Shown: piece by piece, positions 1-7,126 of the stretch
How positions within the stretch are numbered: position 1 is the stretch's first letter
Layout of the letters: each line of letters begins with the position of its first letter
Origin: an uncultured Oscillospiraceae bacterium
GTDB taxonomy: Bacteria; Bacillota; Clostridia; Oscillospirales; Oscillospiraceae
Direction: 5' to 3'
NCBI GenBank assembly: GCA_934597125.1
Contig: CAKTQM010000019.1
Location: forward strand, 1 to 32,841
Length of the DNA: 32,841 bases
Notes under the pieces: model-generated
What the model saw: the letters and a program-made list of their open reading frames with translations, nothing else
What the model was told of the DNA's origin: nothing
Database searches by the model: none
Position numbers and translations under genes: made by a program

Positions 1-318
1 TTTGATTATGAACTGATCGTGGTGATCCTGAACGAGGGTCACTCCGACATGGTGATGGACGCGGCCCGCAGCGCGGGGGCCGGCGGCGGCACAGTGCTGC
101 ACGCCAAGGGCACCGGCGCCATCGGCACCGAAAAATTCTTCGGCGTAACGCTGGCCAACGAAAAGGATGTCATTTACATCGTAGCCAGCGGAAAGGAAAA
201 GGCCGCCATCATGAACGCCATCAACAAGGACGCGGGCCCCTCCACACCGGCGGGCGCCATCAGCTTCTCCCTGCCGGTGTCCGATGTGGCGGGCCTGCGG
301 CGATTGGATGACGAGTAA
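1..318 (+). CDS. P-II-like signalling protein, 5' end cut off by the window
   Basis: The open frame runs from base 1 to the TAA at 316-318, so the start codon lies outside the window and only the last 105 residues are seen. The protein resembles the P-II (GlnB/GlnK-like) family: a beta strand reading ELIVVILNEG, a glycine-rich T-loop-like part (GAGGGTVLHAKGTG), a second strand (VIYIVASGKEKAAIMNAI) and the ending AISFSLPVSDVAGL. P-II proteins bind ATP/ADP and a ligand and gate transporters or enzymes. The classical uridylylated Tyr of the GlnB T-loop is not evident, so this is more likely a divergent P-II-like protein than GlnB itself. Its partner gene would lie upstream and cannot be seen. 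It ends just before a strong bidirectional terminator. The family call is from sequence pattern only. Confidence 0.72.
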   Translation, partial: FDYELIVVILNEGHSDMVMDAARSAGAGGGTVLHAKGTGAIGTEKFFGVTLANEKDVIYIVASGKEKAAIMNAINKDAGPSTPAGAISFSLPVSDVAGLRRLDDE

Positions 319-409
319 AACGAACTGGCGCAAAACCTTCGATTTTGCTGTCAAAAAGGCTGCGGCCGACTGTGCCGTGCGCGGCGTAAATTCTGCGAAG
401 CTTATTAAA

Positions 410-440
410 AAAGAGACTGGTTTCCTGAACCAGTCTCTTT
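410..440. terminator. Bidirectional intrinsic terminator
   Basis: A perfect 13-bp stem (410-422 with 428-440, arms AAAGAGACTGGTT and AACCAGTCTCTTT) closes a 5-base loop. Runs of A on the left and T on the right make it work in both directions. It ends the P-II-like gene on the plus strand and, starting 2 bp beyond the stop codon, the dus operon on the minus strand. Confidence 0.9.
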
Positions 441-441
441 T

Positions 442-1377
442 CTATTTCATCGGACAGTTTCGCAGGATCTCCCTTGCCGCCGTCTCGTAGGCAGCCAGAT
501 CCTTTGCTTTGCGGATGGCTTTCAGAGGACGCTCAGTCTCCTCAAAGCGCTCCACCAGATAGTTCCACAGCTCCCGCATCCGGTGCAGCACCGGCGCGGG
601 GCCGTCCAGCCGTTGGCGGTAACCCTCCAGCAGCACGCCGTGAAACTCCGTCAGCTCCTGTCGGGAGGCGGGCGCACCGCCCCGCAGCCGCCGCGCCAGC
701 GCCGGATCGGCCATCAGCCCGCGGCCCACCATTACGGCCTCCACCTGGGGATATTGGGCCTGAAAGGCCGCCACATCCGCCGCTGTGAACAGGTCGCCGT
801 TATACACCAGCCGCCCCGCATACACCGCCAACGCACGGTCAAAGGCATCCCGATGAACGGCGCCTTTGTAAAATTCCCTCTGGATGCGGGGGTGGACGAT
901 CAGCTCATAGAGGGGATAGCGTTCGTACAGTGCCAGCAGGCCTTCCCACTCCGCCGGATCGTTCTTCCCGATGCGGGTCTTGACGGACACCCGCATGTCC
1001 GTCGTTCCGGCAAAGATGCCGTCCAGACAGCGCGCCAGCTCCTCCGGATAGGCCAGCAGGCCGGAGCCCTTGCGCTTGGCCGTCACCGTACCGGAAGGAC
1101 AACCCAGATTGAAATTGACCTCCTGATAGCCCCGGGCTTTCAGCTCCCCCGCCGCCCACAAAAAGTGGTCGCTGCGGTTGGTCAGCAGCTGAGGCACGGT
1201 GTCCGGCTCCCCGGGGATCTCGTCCAGCTCCCTGCGCTGAAAGCACAGATTGGCGTTGGGCGACAGAAACGGCGTGAAATACTTGTCCACACCGCCGAAG
1301 ATCTCCCGATGGGCCTGCCGCCACAACCAGGAGGTCAGCCCCTCCATGGGCGCGGCGTACAGCGTGATATACGCCAT
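442..1377 (-). CDS. dus: tRNA-dihydrouridine synthase
   Basis: This is a 311-residue flavoenzyme that reduces uridine to dihydrouridine in tRNA D-loops with FMN and NAD(P)H. Family marks are visible in order: the FMN loop APMEG (9-13), the catalytic Cys in NLGCPSG (C93), the VSVKTRIG segment (131-138), IVHPR (160-164), YNGD (192-195) and VMVGRG (215-220). The start at 1377 (MAYITLYAAPMEG) is preferred over an upstream extension because the enzyme fold begins there and a GGAAAGG-like ribosome site precedes it. It is the last gene of the MerR-CPBP-dus operon, 19 bp after CPBP. There is no obvious link between tRNA modification and the two upstream genes, so it may simply be co-transcribed. The short C-terminal helical region is as in other bacterial Dus proteins. 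Confidence 0.93.
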   Translation of the reverse strand: MAYITLYAAPMEGLTSWLWRQAHREIFGGVDKYFTPFLSPNANLCFQRRELDEIPGEPDTVPQLLTNRSDHFLWAAGELKARGYQEVNFNLGCPSGTVTAKRKGSGLLAYPEELARCLDGIFAGTTDMRVSVKTRIGKNDPAEWEGLLALYERYPLYELIVHPRIQREFYKGAVHRDAFDRALAVYAGRLVYNGDLFTAADVAAFQAQYPQVEAVMVGRGLMADPALARRLRGGAPASRQELTEFHGVLLEGYRQRLDGPAPVLHRMRELWNYLVERFEETERPLKAIRKAKDLAAYETAAREILRNCPMK

Positions 1378-1396
1378 TGATTTTTTCCTTTCCCTC

Positions 1397-2167
1397 TTAT
1401 GTAAAAAGCGTCCAGACGGTCTTACTGACAATGTGCAGCACCGCGTGGCTAAGCATGGCGTACTGGATACCGTACTTCCGGTACAGCCGTCCAAACACCA
1501 GGCCGAAGCCGCCGTTCAGCAGAAAACACCGCACCAGAATCAGCGGCGTCAGCGTGCCGAAGACGCCCGCCGTGGCGGGCAGGTGCCCCGCCGCGAACAG
1601 CAGCGCCGCCAGCATATTGGCCGCCGCGATGACGCCCTCCGGCGCCGTCTCCCTGGATCGGAAAAACAACTTCCACCCCAGAAAGGCCAACAGGCTCATG
1701 AGGAACAGCCGCATGAACAGCTCCTCCATCACGCCGCCGTACAGAATAGCGGAGGCCCAACCCCACACCGTCAGCCCCGCCGCCGCACCGGTCTGCACCG
1801 CCGTACCCGGCAGCCACGCGCCGAACGTCCAATAGTCCAGACTGAACAGCAGTCCCAGCGGGATCGACACCGCCAGCGTCCGCAGCAGCGGCCCCTTTTC
1901 CAGCCGCAGGGGACGCATCAGCCCCAACTTTTCCGCCAGAATGTATCCAAAAAAACCGCACACGGCGGCGTATACCACCGTCTGCACCGTGCCCACAGCC
2001 AGCAGCACCGCCGTGCTGCCCAGCTGGGCCAGCATGGCGGCCAGCGTCCCCTCGTCATACAGGTCGATCTGATAGCGGATCACCAGATAGCCCGCCGCGG
2101 CGCCAAGGGGCAGCAGCGCCAGCGTAAAGCGCAGGGGAGCGCGGTACTTGGTCAGGAACCGCTTCAT
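1397..2167 (-). CDS. CPBP-family intramembrane metalloprotease
   Basis: A 256-residue, very hydrophobic protein with about seven or eight membrane segments. It carries the CPBP (Abi/CAAX protease, Rce1-like) motifs: EELFMR at 148-153 (the EExxxR glutamates), FAAGH at 191-195, and SHAVLH at 240-245 with two further His. An Asn in LLNGGFGLVFG (218) matches another conserved site. The family includes prenyl-protein proteases, bacteriocin-immunity proteins and site-specific proteases acting on membrane proteins. Its ATG overlaps the stop of the merR-like gene by 4 bases, so the two are translationally coupled. Because the regulator upstream is itself membrane-anchored, it is a plausible protease substrate. 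This is inference and no cleavage site can be identified. Confidence 0.88.
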   Translation of the reverse strand: MKRFLTKYRAPLRFTLALLPLGAAAGYLVIRYQIDLYDEGTLAAMLAQLGSTAVLLAVGTVQTVVYAAVCGFFGYILAEKLGLMRPLRLEKGPLLRTLAVSIPLGLLFSLDYWTFGAWLPGTAVQTGAAAGLTVWGWASAILYGGVMEELFMRLFLMSLLAFLGWKLFFRSRETAPEGVIAAANMLAALLFAAGHLPATAGVFGTLTPLILVRCFLLNGGFGLVFGRLYRKYGIQYAMLSHAVLHIVSKTVWTLFT

Positions 2168-2889
2168 TCCCTGTCACCTCCCACCGTCTCCACGCAGAAG
2201 CCGTGATAGCCGCAGCAGGTGCATGTCAGCTTTCGGGCCGAGGGGGTATGACGGGCGAAGAACGCCTCTCTCAGCGCCGGACGGAACACCGTGTGACACT
2301 GGGGGCACAGATAGGCCACCCGCCGGAAATAGTACCGGCTAATCAGAATACCAAAGGGCACCGCCAGCAGCAGGTATATCACAAAGGGCCACCAGATACC
2401 GGTGACGATCCACAGCACCAGCCCCGTCACCTCCAGCAGCGACATGGGCAGTCCCGCCAGCAGCAGAGTGGTGTGTATCCGTTTCAGTTGTGCGCGTCGC
2501 TCCATCAGATACGCTATGTCGCCGATGGATTCCACTGAGAACTGCTCCCGCTGCCGTGCCTGCCGCCGTAGCTCCTCCAGCTTTTCCAGCTGGGACTGGC
2601 TCTGCGCCAGCTGGCAGCGCACCTCCCGCTCCTGCTGCTCCAGCAGCAGCTCGATGACCCGCCCCGGCTCCTCTTCGGCCAGCAGCTGGCCGATGGCGTC
2701 GATGGGCAGGCCCATATCCCGCAGAAAGCAGATGATCCTCAGCCGCCGCAAATCGTCGTCGGTGTACAGCCGCCGCCCGCCCTCGGACAGCTCCGTGGGG
2801 ATCAGGATGCCCCGGGTGTCGTAGTACTGCACCGTCCGCACGGTGACACCGCACAGCTTCGCCAGCTCTCCCGTGGTGTATTTGGACAT
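2164..2889 (-). CDS. Membrane-anchored MerR-family transcriptional regulator with a C-terminal zinc ribbon
   Basis: A 241-residue protein. Residues 1-70 are a MerR winged helix (GELAKLCGVTVRTVQYYD, then a GGRRLY wing). Residues 75-125 form a long charged coiled coil, the MerR dimerisation helix. Two hydrophobic segments follow at about 140-160 and 165-185, then a zinc-ribbon-like tail with CPQC (195-198) and CTCC (223-226). A soluble MerR would have a short ligand domain in place of the membrane part. The start has a near-perfect site (AAGGAGGTG) 7 bases upstream. The gene is first in an operon with a CPBP protease (4-base overlap) and dus. The promoter upstream has a 19-bp spacer occupied by a dyad, the signature of MerR autoregulation. 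The effector is unknown; the ribbon may bind zinc structurally or as a sensor. Confidence 0.92.
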   Translation of the reverse strand: MSKYTTGELAKLCGVTVRTVQYYDTRGILIPTELSEGGRRLYTDDDLRRLRIICFLRDMGLPIDAIGQLLAEEEPGRVIELLLEQQEREVRCQLAQSQSQLEKLEELRRQARQREQFSVESIGDIAYLMERRAQLKRIHTTLLLAGLPMSLLEVTGLVLWIVTGIWWPFVIYLLLAVPFGILISRYYFRRVAYLCPQCHTVFRPALREAFFARHTPSARKLTCTCCGYHGFCVETVGGDRE

Positions 2890-2914
2890 AGCGTCTCACC
2901 TCCTTACAGGGGGT

Positions 2915-2954
2915 AGTGTAGCATATGACGCAGCGTCATGAGCAATAGCTCATG
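2915..2954 (-). promoter_or_regulatory. MerR-type promoter and operators of the merR-CPBP-dus operon
   Basis: On the minus strand a -35 TTGCTC (2945-2940) and a -10 TACACT (2920-2915) are 19 bp apart, the long spacer typical of MerR-activated promoters. A perfect dyad (ATGACGC-1-GCGTCAT, 2925-2939) fills the spacer. A second perfect dyad (CATGAGC-4-GCTCATG, 2937-2954) covers the -35 and shares its edge with the first. The layout predicts that the MerR product binds here and twists the promoter. Confidence 0.8.
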
Positions 2955-3116
2955 TAGTGTTATGAGGAAAATTTCTGAAATTTGATGCCGCTATGCTTGA
3001 AAAAGATATTTCGCGCTCCGACGACACCGCTCATGCGTTGCAACGGCAGAACAAACAGCGTTACTCGCGGCGGCCTGGGGACGGGCCACCCTACGTACCG
3101 GGTATCAAGACCGTTT

Positions 3117-3197
3117 GTAGGGGCAGACGCCCCTGTCCGCCCCTATCGAAAGTACGGCCGGTTTCCGATCGGGCCGACAGAGTCGTCGGCCCCTACG
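3117..3197. repeat. GC-rich palindromic intergenic repeat, copy 1
   Basis: The 2960-3271 gap holds no convincing gene. At 3117-3124 GTAGGGGC begins an element that closes with the inverse GCCCCTAC at 3189-3196. A small inner hairpin (GGGGC-4-GCCCC, 3120-3133) lies at its left end. The outer motif recurs at 7069-7077 and 18256-18264. The right edge plus flank here (GCCCCTACGCAC) almost repeats the edge of the second copy (GCCCCTACGCAA). Confidence 0.6.
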
Positions 3198-3271
3198 CAC
3201 GTTTACCGCACCTCTCCGCAGGACGGCATGACCACATGCCGCCGCCAATCACGCAGCATCCCCTGTCGTTT

Positions 3272-4180
3272 TTACAGCGCGTCCACGTATTGACACGCCG
3301 CCAGACCCGCCACGGCGCCGTCGCCCACGGCGGTAGTCAGCTGGCGGACGGACTTCGCCCGCCCGTCTCCGGCGGCAAACACGCCCGCGCAGCCGGTCAG
3401 GGTGTCCTCTCCCGCCTGATAGTAACCCCCGTCGGTGTCCACCAGTGCGGCAAAGGGCGTGCTCTGGGGCAGCTGTCCCACGGCGGCAAACAGGCCGTCC
3501 ACCGCCAGCTGTCGCGTTTCACCGGTCTTCACGTTCCTCACGGTAACGGCGGTCAGCTCGCCGCCCGACTGGTGCAGCGCTTCCACAGTGTGGCTGTAGA
3601 GGATGGTAATATTCTCCCGCTGCACCACGCGGCGCACCAGACGATCCTCACCCCGAAACCGGTCGCGGCGATGGATCAGCGTCACATGGCGGCAGCTGTT
3701 GGCAAGGAACAGGGCGTCCTGCAACGCGGTGTCGCCGCCGCCCACCACCGCCACATCACGGCCGGTGTAGAAGGCGCCGTCACACACGGCGCAGTAGGAC
3801 ACGCCGCAGCCCACCAGCTCCTCCTCGCCGTCCAGCCCCAGATGGCGGTGGGCAGCGCCGGTGGCCAGCACCACGGCACGGCAGAGCTTCTCGCCGCCAG
3901 TGCAGCGCACCGTGAAGCCCTCACCGCCACGCACAAGACCCGTGACCTCGTCATACAGGATCTCCACACCCAGAGCCTCCACCTGCTCGGTGAGCTTTTG
4001 GGCAAAGTCCGCGCCGGACATGGCGGGCACGGCGGGATAGTTCTCCACCAGGGGGGAATAGACGATCTGGCCGCCGGTATTCTCCCGCTCAACCACGACC
4101 ACGGTCTTGCCGGCCCGAGCGGCGTACAGCGCCGCCGTCAATCCGGCGGGCCCACCGCCGACCACGATGATATCATACAT
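3272..4180 (-). CDS. trxB: Thioredoxin reductase
   Basis: A 302-residue low-molecular-weight flavoprotein that passes electrons from NAD(P)H through FAD to a CxxC disulfide and on to thioredoxin. It shows the FAD-binding GGGPAG (8-13), the ATG of the FAD domain (VVLATGAAH, about 104), the redox pair C130-A-V-C133 followed by DGAF, the NAD(P)H-binding GGGDTA (147-152) with HRRDRFR beyond it, and the C-terminal FAD motif VFAAGDGRAKSVRQ. The length is normal. The start has AAGGAGG 8 bases ahead. No thioredoxin gene adjoins it, but the gene upstream on the same strand is nrdD with a fused CPNC redox domain, a possible electron acceptor. No clear sigma-70 promoter is visible in the repeat-filled 4181-4358 gap. 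No U-tract hairpin follows it. Confidence 0.93.
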   Translation of the reverse strand: MYDIIVVGGGPAGLTAALYAARAGKTVVVVERENTGGQIVYSPLVENYPAVPAMSGADFAQKLTEQVEALGVEILYDEVTGLVRGGEGFTVRCTGGEKLCRAVVLATGAAHRHLGLDGEEELVGCGVSYCAVCDGAFYTGRDVAVVGGGDTALQDALFLANSCRHVTLIHRRDRFRGEDRLVRRVVQRENITILYSHTVEALHQSGGELTAVTVRNVKTGETRQLAVDGLFAAVGQLPQSTPFAALVDTDGGYYQAGEDTLTGCAGVFAAGDGRAKSVRQLTTAVGDGAVAGLAACQYVDAL

Positions 4181-4210
4181 AGATGCTGCCTCCTTTTGTT
4201 GTTGGGGATC

Positions 4211-4323
4211 AAGGCCCCCTTGTGTAAAGGGGGCTGTCGAGCGGAAGCGAGACTGGGGGATTGTCTATTACCGGACAACCCCTCCGGCGCTTCGCGCCAC
4301 CTCCCCTTACACAGGGGAGGCTT
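4211..4323. repeat. MITE-like hairpin repeat with imperfect terminal inverted repeats
   Basis: About 113 bp. The left end (4211-4240) is itself a hairpin, CCCCCTT with AAGGGGG. The right end (4300-4320) is another, CCTCCCCT-5-AGGGGAGG. Read inwards, the two ends are similar to each other. The first 30 bases recur at 23856-23885 on the opposite strand with a single mismatch. No coding capacity is seen, so it is probably a non-autonomous dispersed element. Confidence 0.7.
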
Positions 4324-4358
4324 TGGTTCCGTGCATTTCAGCGCTCCGCTTATTCCGG

Positions 4359-4385
4359 AAAAAGCCCCCTAAAAGGGGGCTTTTT
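4359..4385. terminator. Bidirectional terminator after nrdD
   Basis: A perfect 12-bp stem (AAAAAGCCCCCT at 4359-4370 with AGGGGGCTTTTT at 4374-4385) and a 3-base loop. On the minus strand it lies 42 bp beyond the nrdD stop and ends in five T. It insulates trxB from nrdD transcription. Confidence 0.88.
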
Positions 4386-4427
4386 CGGTACATAAAACGC
4401 GGTTATGGGGGTGAAAAACGGGCTTTA

Positions 4428-6824
4428 TCAGCTGTTATACTGGGCAATAAACTGACGCACGGCGGCCAGACCCACATACTTATCCTCGCCGTCGCCCACC
4501 ACCAGTGTGGGGGCCTGACGGATGCCCAGACGGGCGGCCTCGGCGCCGTTCTCCTCCGCCAGCAGGCGGGTAAAGGGGATACCGGCGTCAGCGAGCAATT
4601 TTTCCGCCTGCTTGCAGTTGGGGCAGGTACGGGTGGCAAACAGCTTCACCGCGCCGCAGGTATTTCCGGCGGGCGTTTCGGCGGGACGATCAGGCTGCTC
4701 CGGGGTGATCTCCGGCTTCACATCGGGATGCAGGACACCCTGATGGGTCAGATGGGAGTGTCCGATGTCGTAGACCTTGCGATCCTTGAACTCCTGCGCC
4801 TTGCCGTCGTTCCAGTTCTGGACGGGGCGGTAATAGCCGGTAATGCGGCTGTAGATCTCGGTACGCTCGCCGCACTCAGGGCAGGTGGACACCTCGCCGG
4901 ACAGGTAGCCGTGGTTCTTACAGACGGAATAGGTGGGAGACAGGGTGTAATAGGGCAGCTTGTAGTTCTCGGCGATCTTGCGCACCAGCTGGGCAGCGGC
5001 CTTCCAATCCGGCAGCTTCTCGCCCAGGAAGGCGTGGAACACGGTGCCGGAGGTATAGAGGGTCTGCAGCTCATCCTGCACGTCCAGGGCGGAGAAGATA
5101 TCCTCGGTATAGCCCACAGGCAGGTGGCTGGAGTTGGTGTAGTAGGGGGTGCCGTTCTCGTTGGCGGTGATGATGTCGGGATAGTGCTTCTTGTCGTGCT
5201 TGGCGAAGCGGTAGGTGGTGGACTCGGCGGGAGTGGCCTCCAGATTGTACAGGTCGCCGTACTGCTCCTGATAGTCGCTGAGCCGCTCACGCATGTGGTT
5301 GAGCACGTCCTTGGCAAAGGCCTGAGTCTCGGGATGGGTCAGGTCTTTGCGCAGCCAGTTGGCGTTGAGGCCCACCTCGTTCATGCCGATGAGGCCGATG
5401 GTGGAGAAGTGGTTGTCGAAGGTGCCCAGATACCGCTTGGTATAGGGGTACAAGCCCGCGTTGAGGAGCTTGGTGATGACGGTGCGCTTGGTCTTCAGGG
5501 AGCGGGCGGCCACGTCCATCAGCTTGTCCAGACGGGCGTAGAAGTCGGCCTCGTCCTTGGCAAGATAGGCAATGCGGGGTAGGTTGATAGTCACCACACC
5601 CACGGAGCCGGTGGATTCGCCGGAGCCGAAGAAGCCGCCGGACTTTTTCCGCAGCTCACGCAGGTCAAGGCGCAGGCGGCAGCACATGGAGCGGACGTCG
5701 TTGGGCTCCATATCGGAGTTGATGTAGTTGGAGAAATAGGGGGTGCCGTATTTGGCGGTCATCTCAAAGAGGAGCTTGTTGTTCTCGGACTCGCTCCAGT
5801 CGAAGTCGCGGGTGATGGAATAGGTGGGGATGGGGTACTGGAAGCCGCGGCCATTGGCATCGCCCTCGATCATGATTTCGATGAAGGCTTTGTTAACCAT
5901 GTCCATTTCCTTCTGGCAGTCGCCATAGGTGAAGTCCCGCTCGCGGCCGCCCACGATGGCAGGCTGATCCTTCAGGTCACGGGGCACAGTCCAGTCCAGC
6001 GTGATATTGCTGAAGGGCGCCTGGGTGCCCCAGCGGGAGGGCGTGTTGACACCGTAGACAAAGGACTGGATGCACTGTTTGACCTCCTTTTGGGTCAGGT
6101 CGTCCACCTTGACGAAGGGGGCCAGGTAAGTATCGAAGGAGGAGAAAGCCTGCGCACCCGCCCACTCATTCTGCATGATACCCAAGAAGTTCACCATCTG
6201 ATTGCACAGGGTGCTGAGATGGCTGGCGGGAGAGGAGGTGATCTTGCCCACCACGCCGCCCAAGCCCTCCTGGATCAGCTGCTTCAGGCTCCAGCCGGCG
6301 CAGTAGCCTGTCAGCATGCTCAGGTCATGGAGATGCAGGTCGGCGTTGCGGTGAGCCTCGGCCACTTCGGGATCGTAGATCTCGCTGAGCCAGTAGTTGG
6401 CGGTGATGGCGCCGGAGTTGGAGAGGATCAGGCCGCCCACGGAATAGGTGACGGTAGAATTCTCCTTGACACGCCAGTCGTTGATCTGGAGATAGTTGTC
6501 CACCAGATCCTTATAGTTCAGCAGAGCGCTGCCCACGTTGCGGACTTTCTCCCGCTGCTTGCGGTAGAGGATGTAGGCCTTGGCCACGTCGGCGTAGCCC
6601 GCCTCGGACAACACCTTTTCCACGCAGTCCTGAATATCCTCCACGGCCACCAGCTCGTCCTTGATCTTCGGCTCGAACTCTGCGGTGACCCGCAGGGCCA
6701 GCATGTCCATGACGCTGGGATGATACTGCTTTCCCATGGCGTCAAAGGCCTTGGTGATGGCGGCGCTGATCTTGGCGATATCAAATTCGGCGATGGTTCC
6801 GTCTCGTTTCGTTACCCGATACAT
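4428..6824 (-). CDS. nrdD: Anaerobic (class III) ribonucleoside-triphosphate reductase fused to a C-terminal glutaredoxin-like domain
   Basis: A 798-residue glycyl-radical enzyme making dNTPs from NTPs without oxygen. Residues 1-92 are an ATP-cone (VTKRDGTIAEFD and following), the allosteric activity site. The catalytic barrel holds C175 (LTGYCAGW) and the C381-C382 pair. A zinc site near the end uses C635 and C648-x2-C651, and the glycyl radical is expected at G663 in RITGYYRP. After a Pro-rich linker (about 700-722) an extra domain of about 75 residues begins with KLFATRTCPNCKQAEKLL, a glutaredoxin/NrdH-like fold with redox CPNC (734-737) and the usual cis-Pro region QAPTLVV. The fused domain probably supplies the reducing disulfide exchange and would imply thioredoxin-type rather than formate-type reduction. 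The start has GGAGGAG ahead. The gene has its own NrdR-box promoter, separate from nrdG upstream. Confidence 0.95.
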   Translation of the reverse strand: MYRVTKRDGTIAEFDIAKISAAITKAFDAMGKQYHPSVMDMLALRVTAEFEPKIKDELVAVEDIQDCVEKVLSEAGYADVAKAYILYRKQREKVRNVGSALLNYKDLVDNYLQINDWRVKENSTVTYSVGGLILSNSGAITANYWLSEIYDPEVAEAHRNADLHLHDLSMLTGYCAGWSLKQLIQEGLGGVVGKITSSPASHLSTLCNQMVNFLGIMQNEWAGAQAFSSFDTYLAPFVKVDDLTQKEVKQCIQSFVYGVNTPSRWGTQAPFSNITLDWTVPRDLKDQPAIVGGRERDFTYGDCQKEMDMVNKAFIEIMIEGDANGRGFQYPIPTYSITRDFDWSESENNKLLFEMTAKYGTPYFSNYINSDMEPNDVRSMCCRLRLDLRELRKKSGGFFGSGESTGSVGVVTINLPRIAYLAKDEADFYARLDKLMDVAARSLKTKRTVITKLLNAGLYPYTKRYLGTFDNHFSTIGLIGMNEVGLNANWLRKDLTHPETQAFAKDVLNHMRERLSDYQEQYGDLYNLEATPAESTTYRFAKHDKKHYPDIITANENGTPYYTNSSHLPVGYTEDIFSALDVQDELQTLYTSGTVFHAFLGEKLPDWKAAAQLVRKIAENYKLPYYTLSPTYSVCKNHGYLSGEVSTCPECGERTEIYSRITGYYRPVQNWNDGKAQEFKDRKVYDIGHSHLTHQGVLHPDVKPEITPEQPDRPAETPAGNTCGAVKLFATRTCPNCKQAEKLLADAGIPFTRLLAEENGAEAARLGIRQAPTLVVGDGEDKYVGLAAVRQFIAQYNS

Positions 6825-6906
6825 GTGATGCTCCTCCTTCTCTCGTATGCCACGCCCAGTGGGCGGAAAATAAAATGAGATGCGGCTTGTGTCAGCTGCA
6901 TCTCCA

Positions 6907-6990
6907 AGTATACCACATATATGGGGGTTGTCAAGGCGAAATGCCTATATCTGGTGTATAAGATTTTCTAATCGTCACAAGATGTGGTGT
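6907..6990 (-). promoter_or_regulatory. nrdD promoter with three phased NrdR-like boxes
   Basis: The minus-strand promoter is TTGACA (6934-6929), a 16-bp spacer and TATACT (6912-6907). Compared with the NrdR consensus ACACnAnATnTnGTGT, box 3 (6975-6990, TCACAAGATGTGGTGT) misses only one fixed position. Box 2 (6942-6957, TGCCTATATCTGGTGT) matches the core and the right half. Box 1 (6910-6925, ATACCACATATATGGG) is a weak match lying over the -10 and spacer. Box starts are 32 and 33 bp apart, about three helical turns, the usual phasing for paired NrdR sites. The nrdR gene is not in the window. Confidence 0.75.
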
Positions 6991-7001
6991 ATTTGAAGGG
7001 T

Positions 7002-7077
7002 GAGGTTCTACCCCGCCCGTTCCATTTACAGCGACACTTGCGTTGAACGGCGGGCGGGGCAGAACCCCGCCCCTACG
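7002..7077. repeat. GC-rich palindromic intergenic repeat, copy 2
   Basis: The core hairpin GGGCGGGG (7052-7059), CAGAA, CCCCGCCC (7065-7072) is flanked by GCCCCTACG (7069-7077). A partial arm GAGGTTCTACCCCGCCCG (7002-7019) lies on the other side. The element sits between nrdG and the nrdD promoter and could slow transcription from nrdG, although it has no U-tract. Confidence 0.6.
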
Positions 7078-7126
7078 CAAATTTGACGATGCGGCGGCGC
7101 ACGATCACGCCAGCGGTCACCTGTTC

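Noticed and set aside
4211..4323. CRISPR repeat
   Set aside because: There is only one full copy with a distant partial copy and no regular spacers.
4181..4358. A promoter for trxB
   Set aside because: Only partial -35-like sequences within repeat hairpins were found, with no matching -10, so none is called.
2993..4372. 459-codon plus-strand open frame over trxB and the upstream repeats
   Set aside because: It is antisense to trxB, His/Gly/Gln-rich as expected from reverse reading of GC-rich genes, lacks a ribosome site and crosses intergenic repeats.
4428..4665. Frameshift or read-through explaining the extra domain on nrdD
   Set aside because: The frame is continuous with a normal linker, and no second start with a ribosome site precedes the CPNC domain, so a true fusion is the simpler reading.
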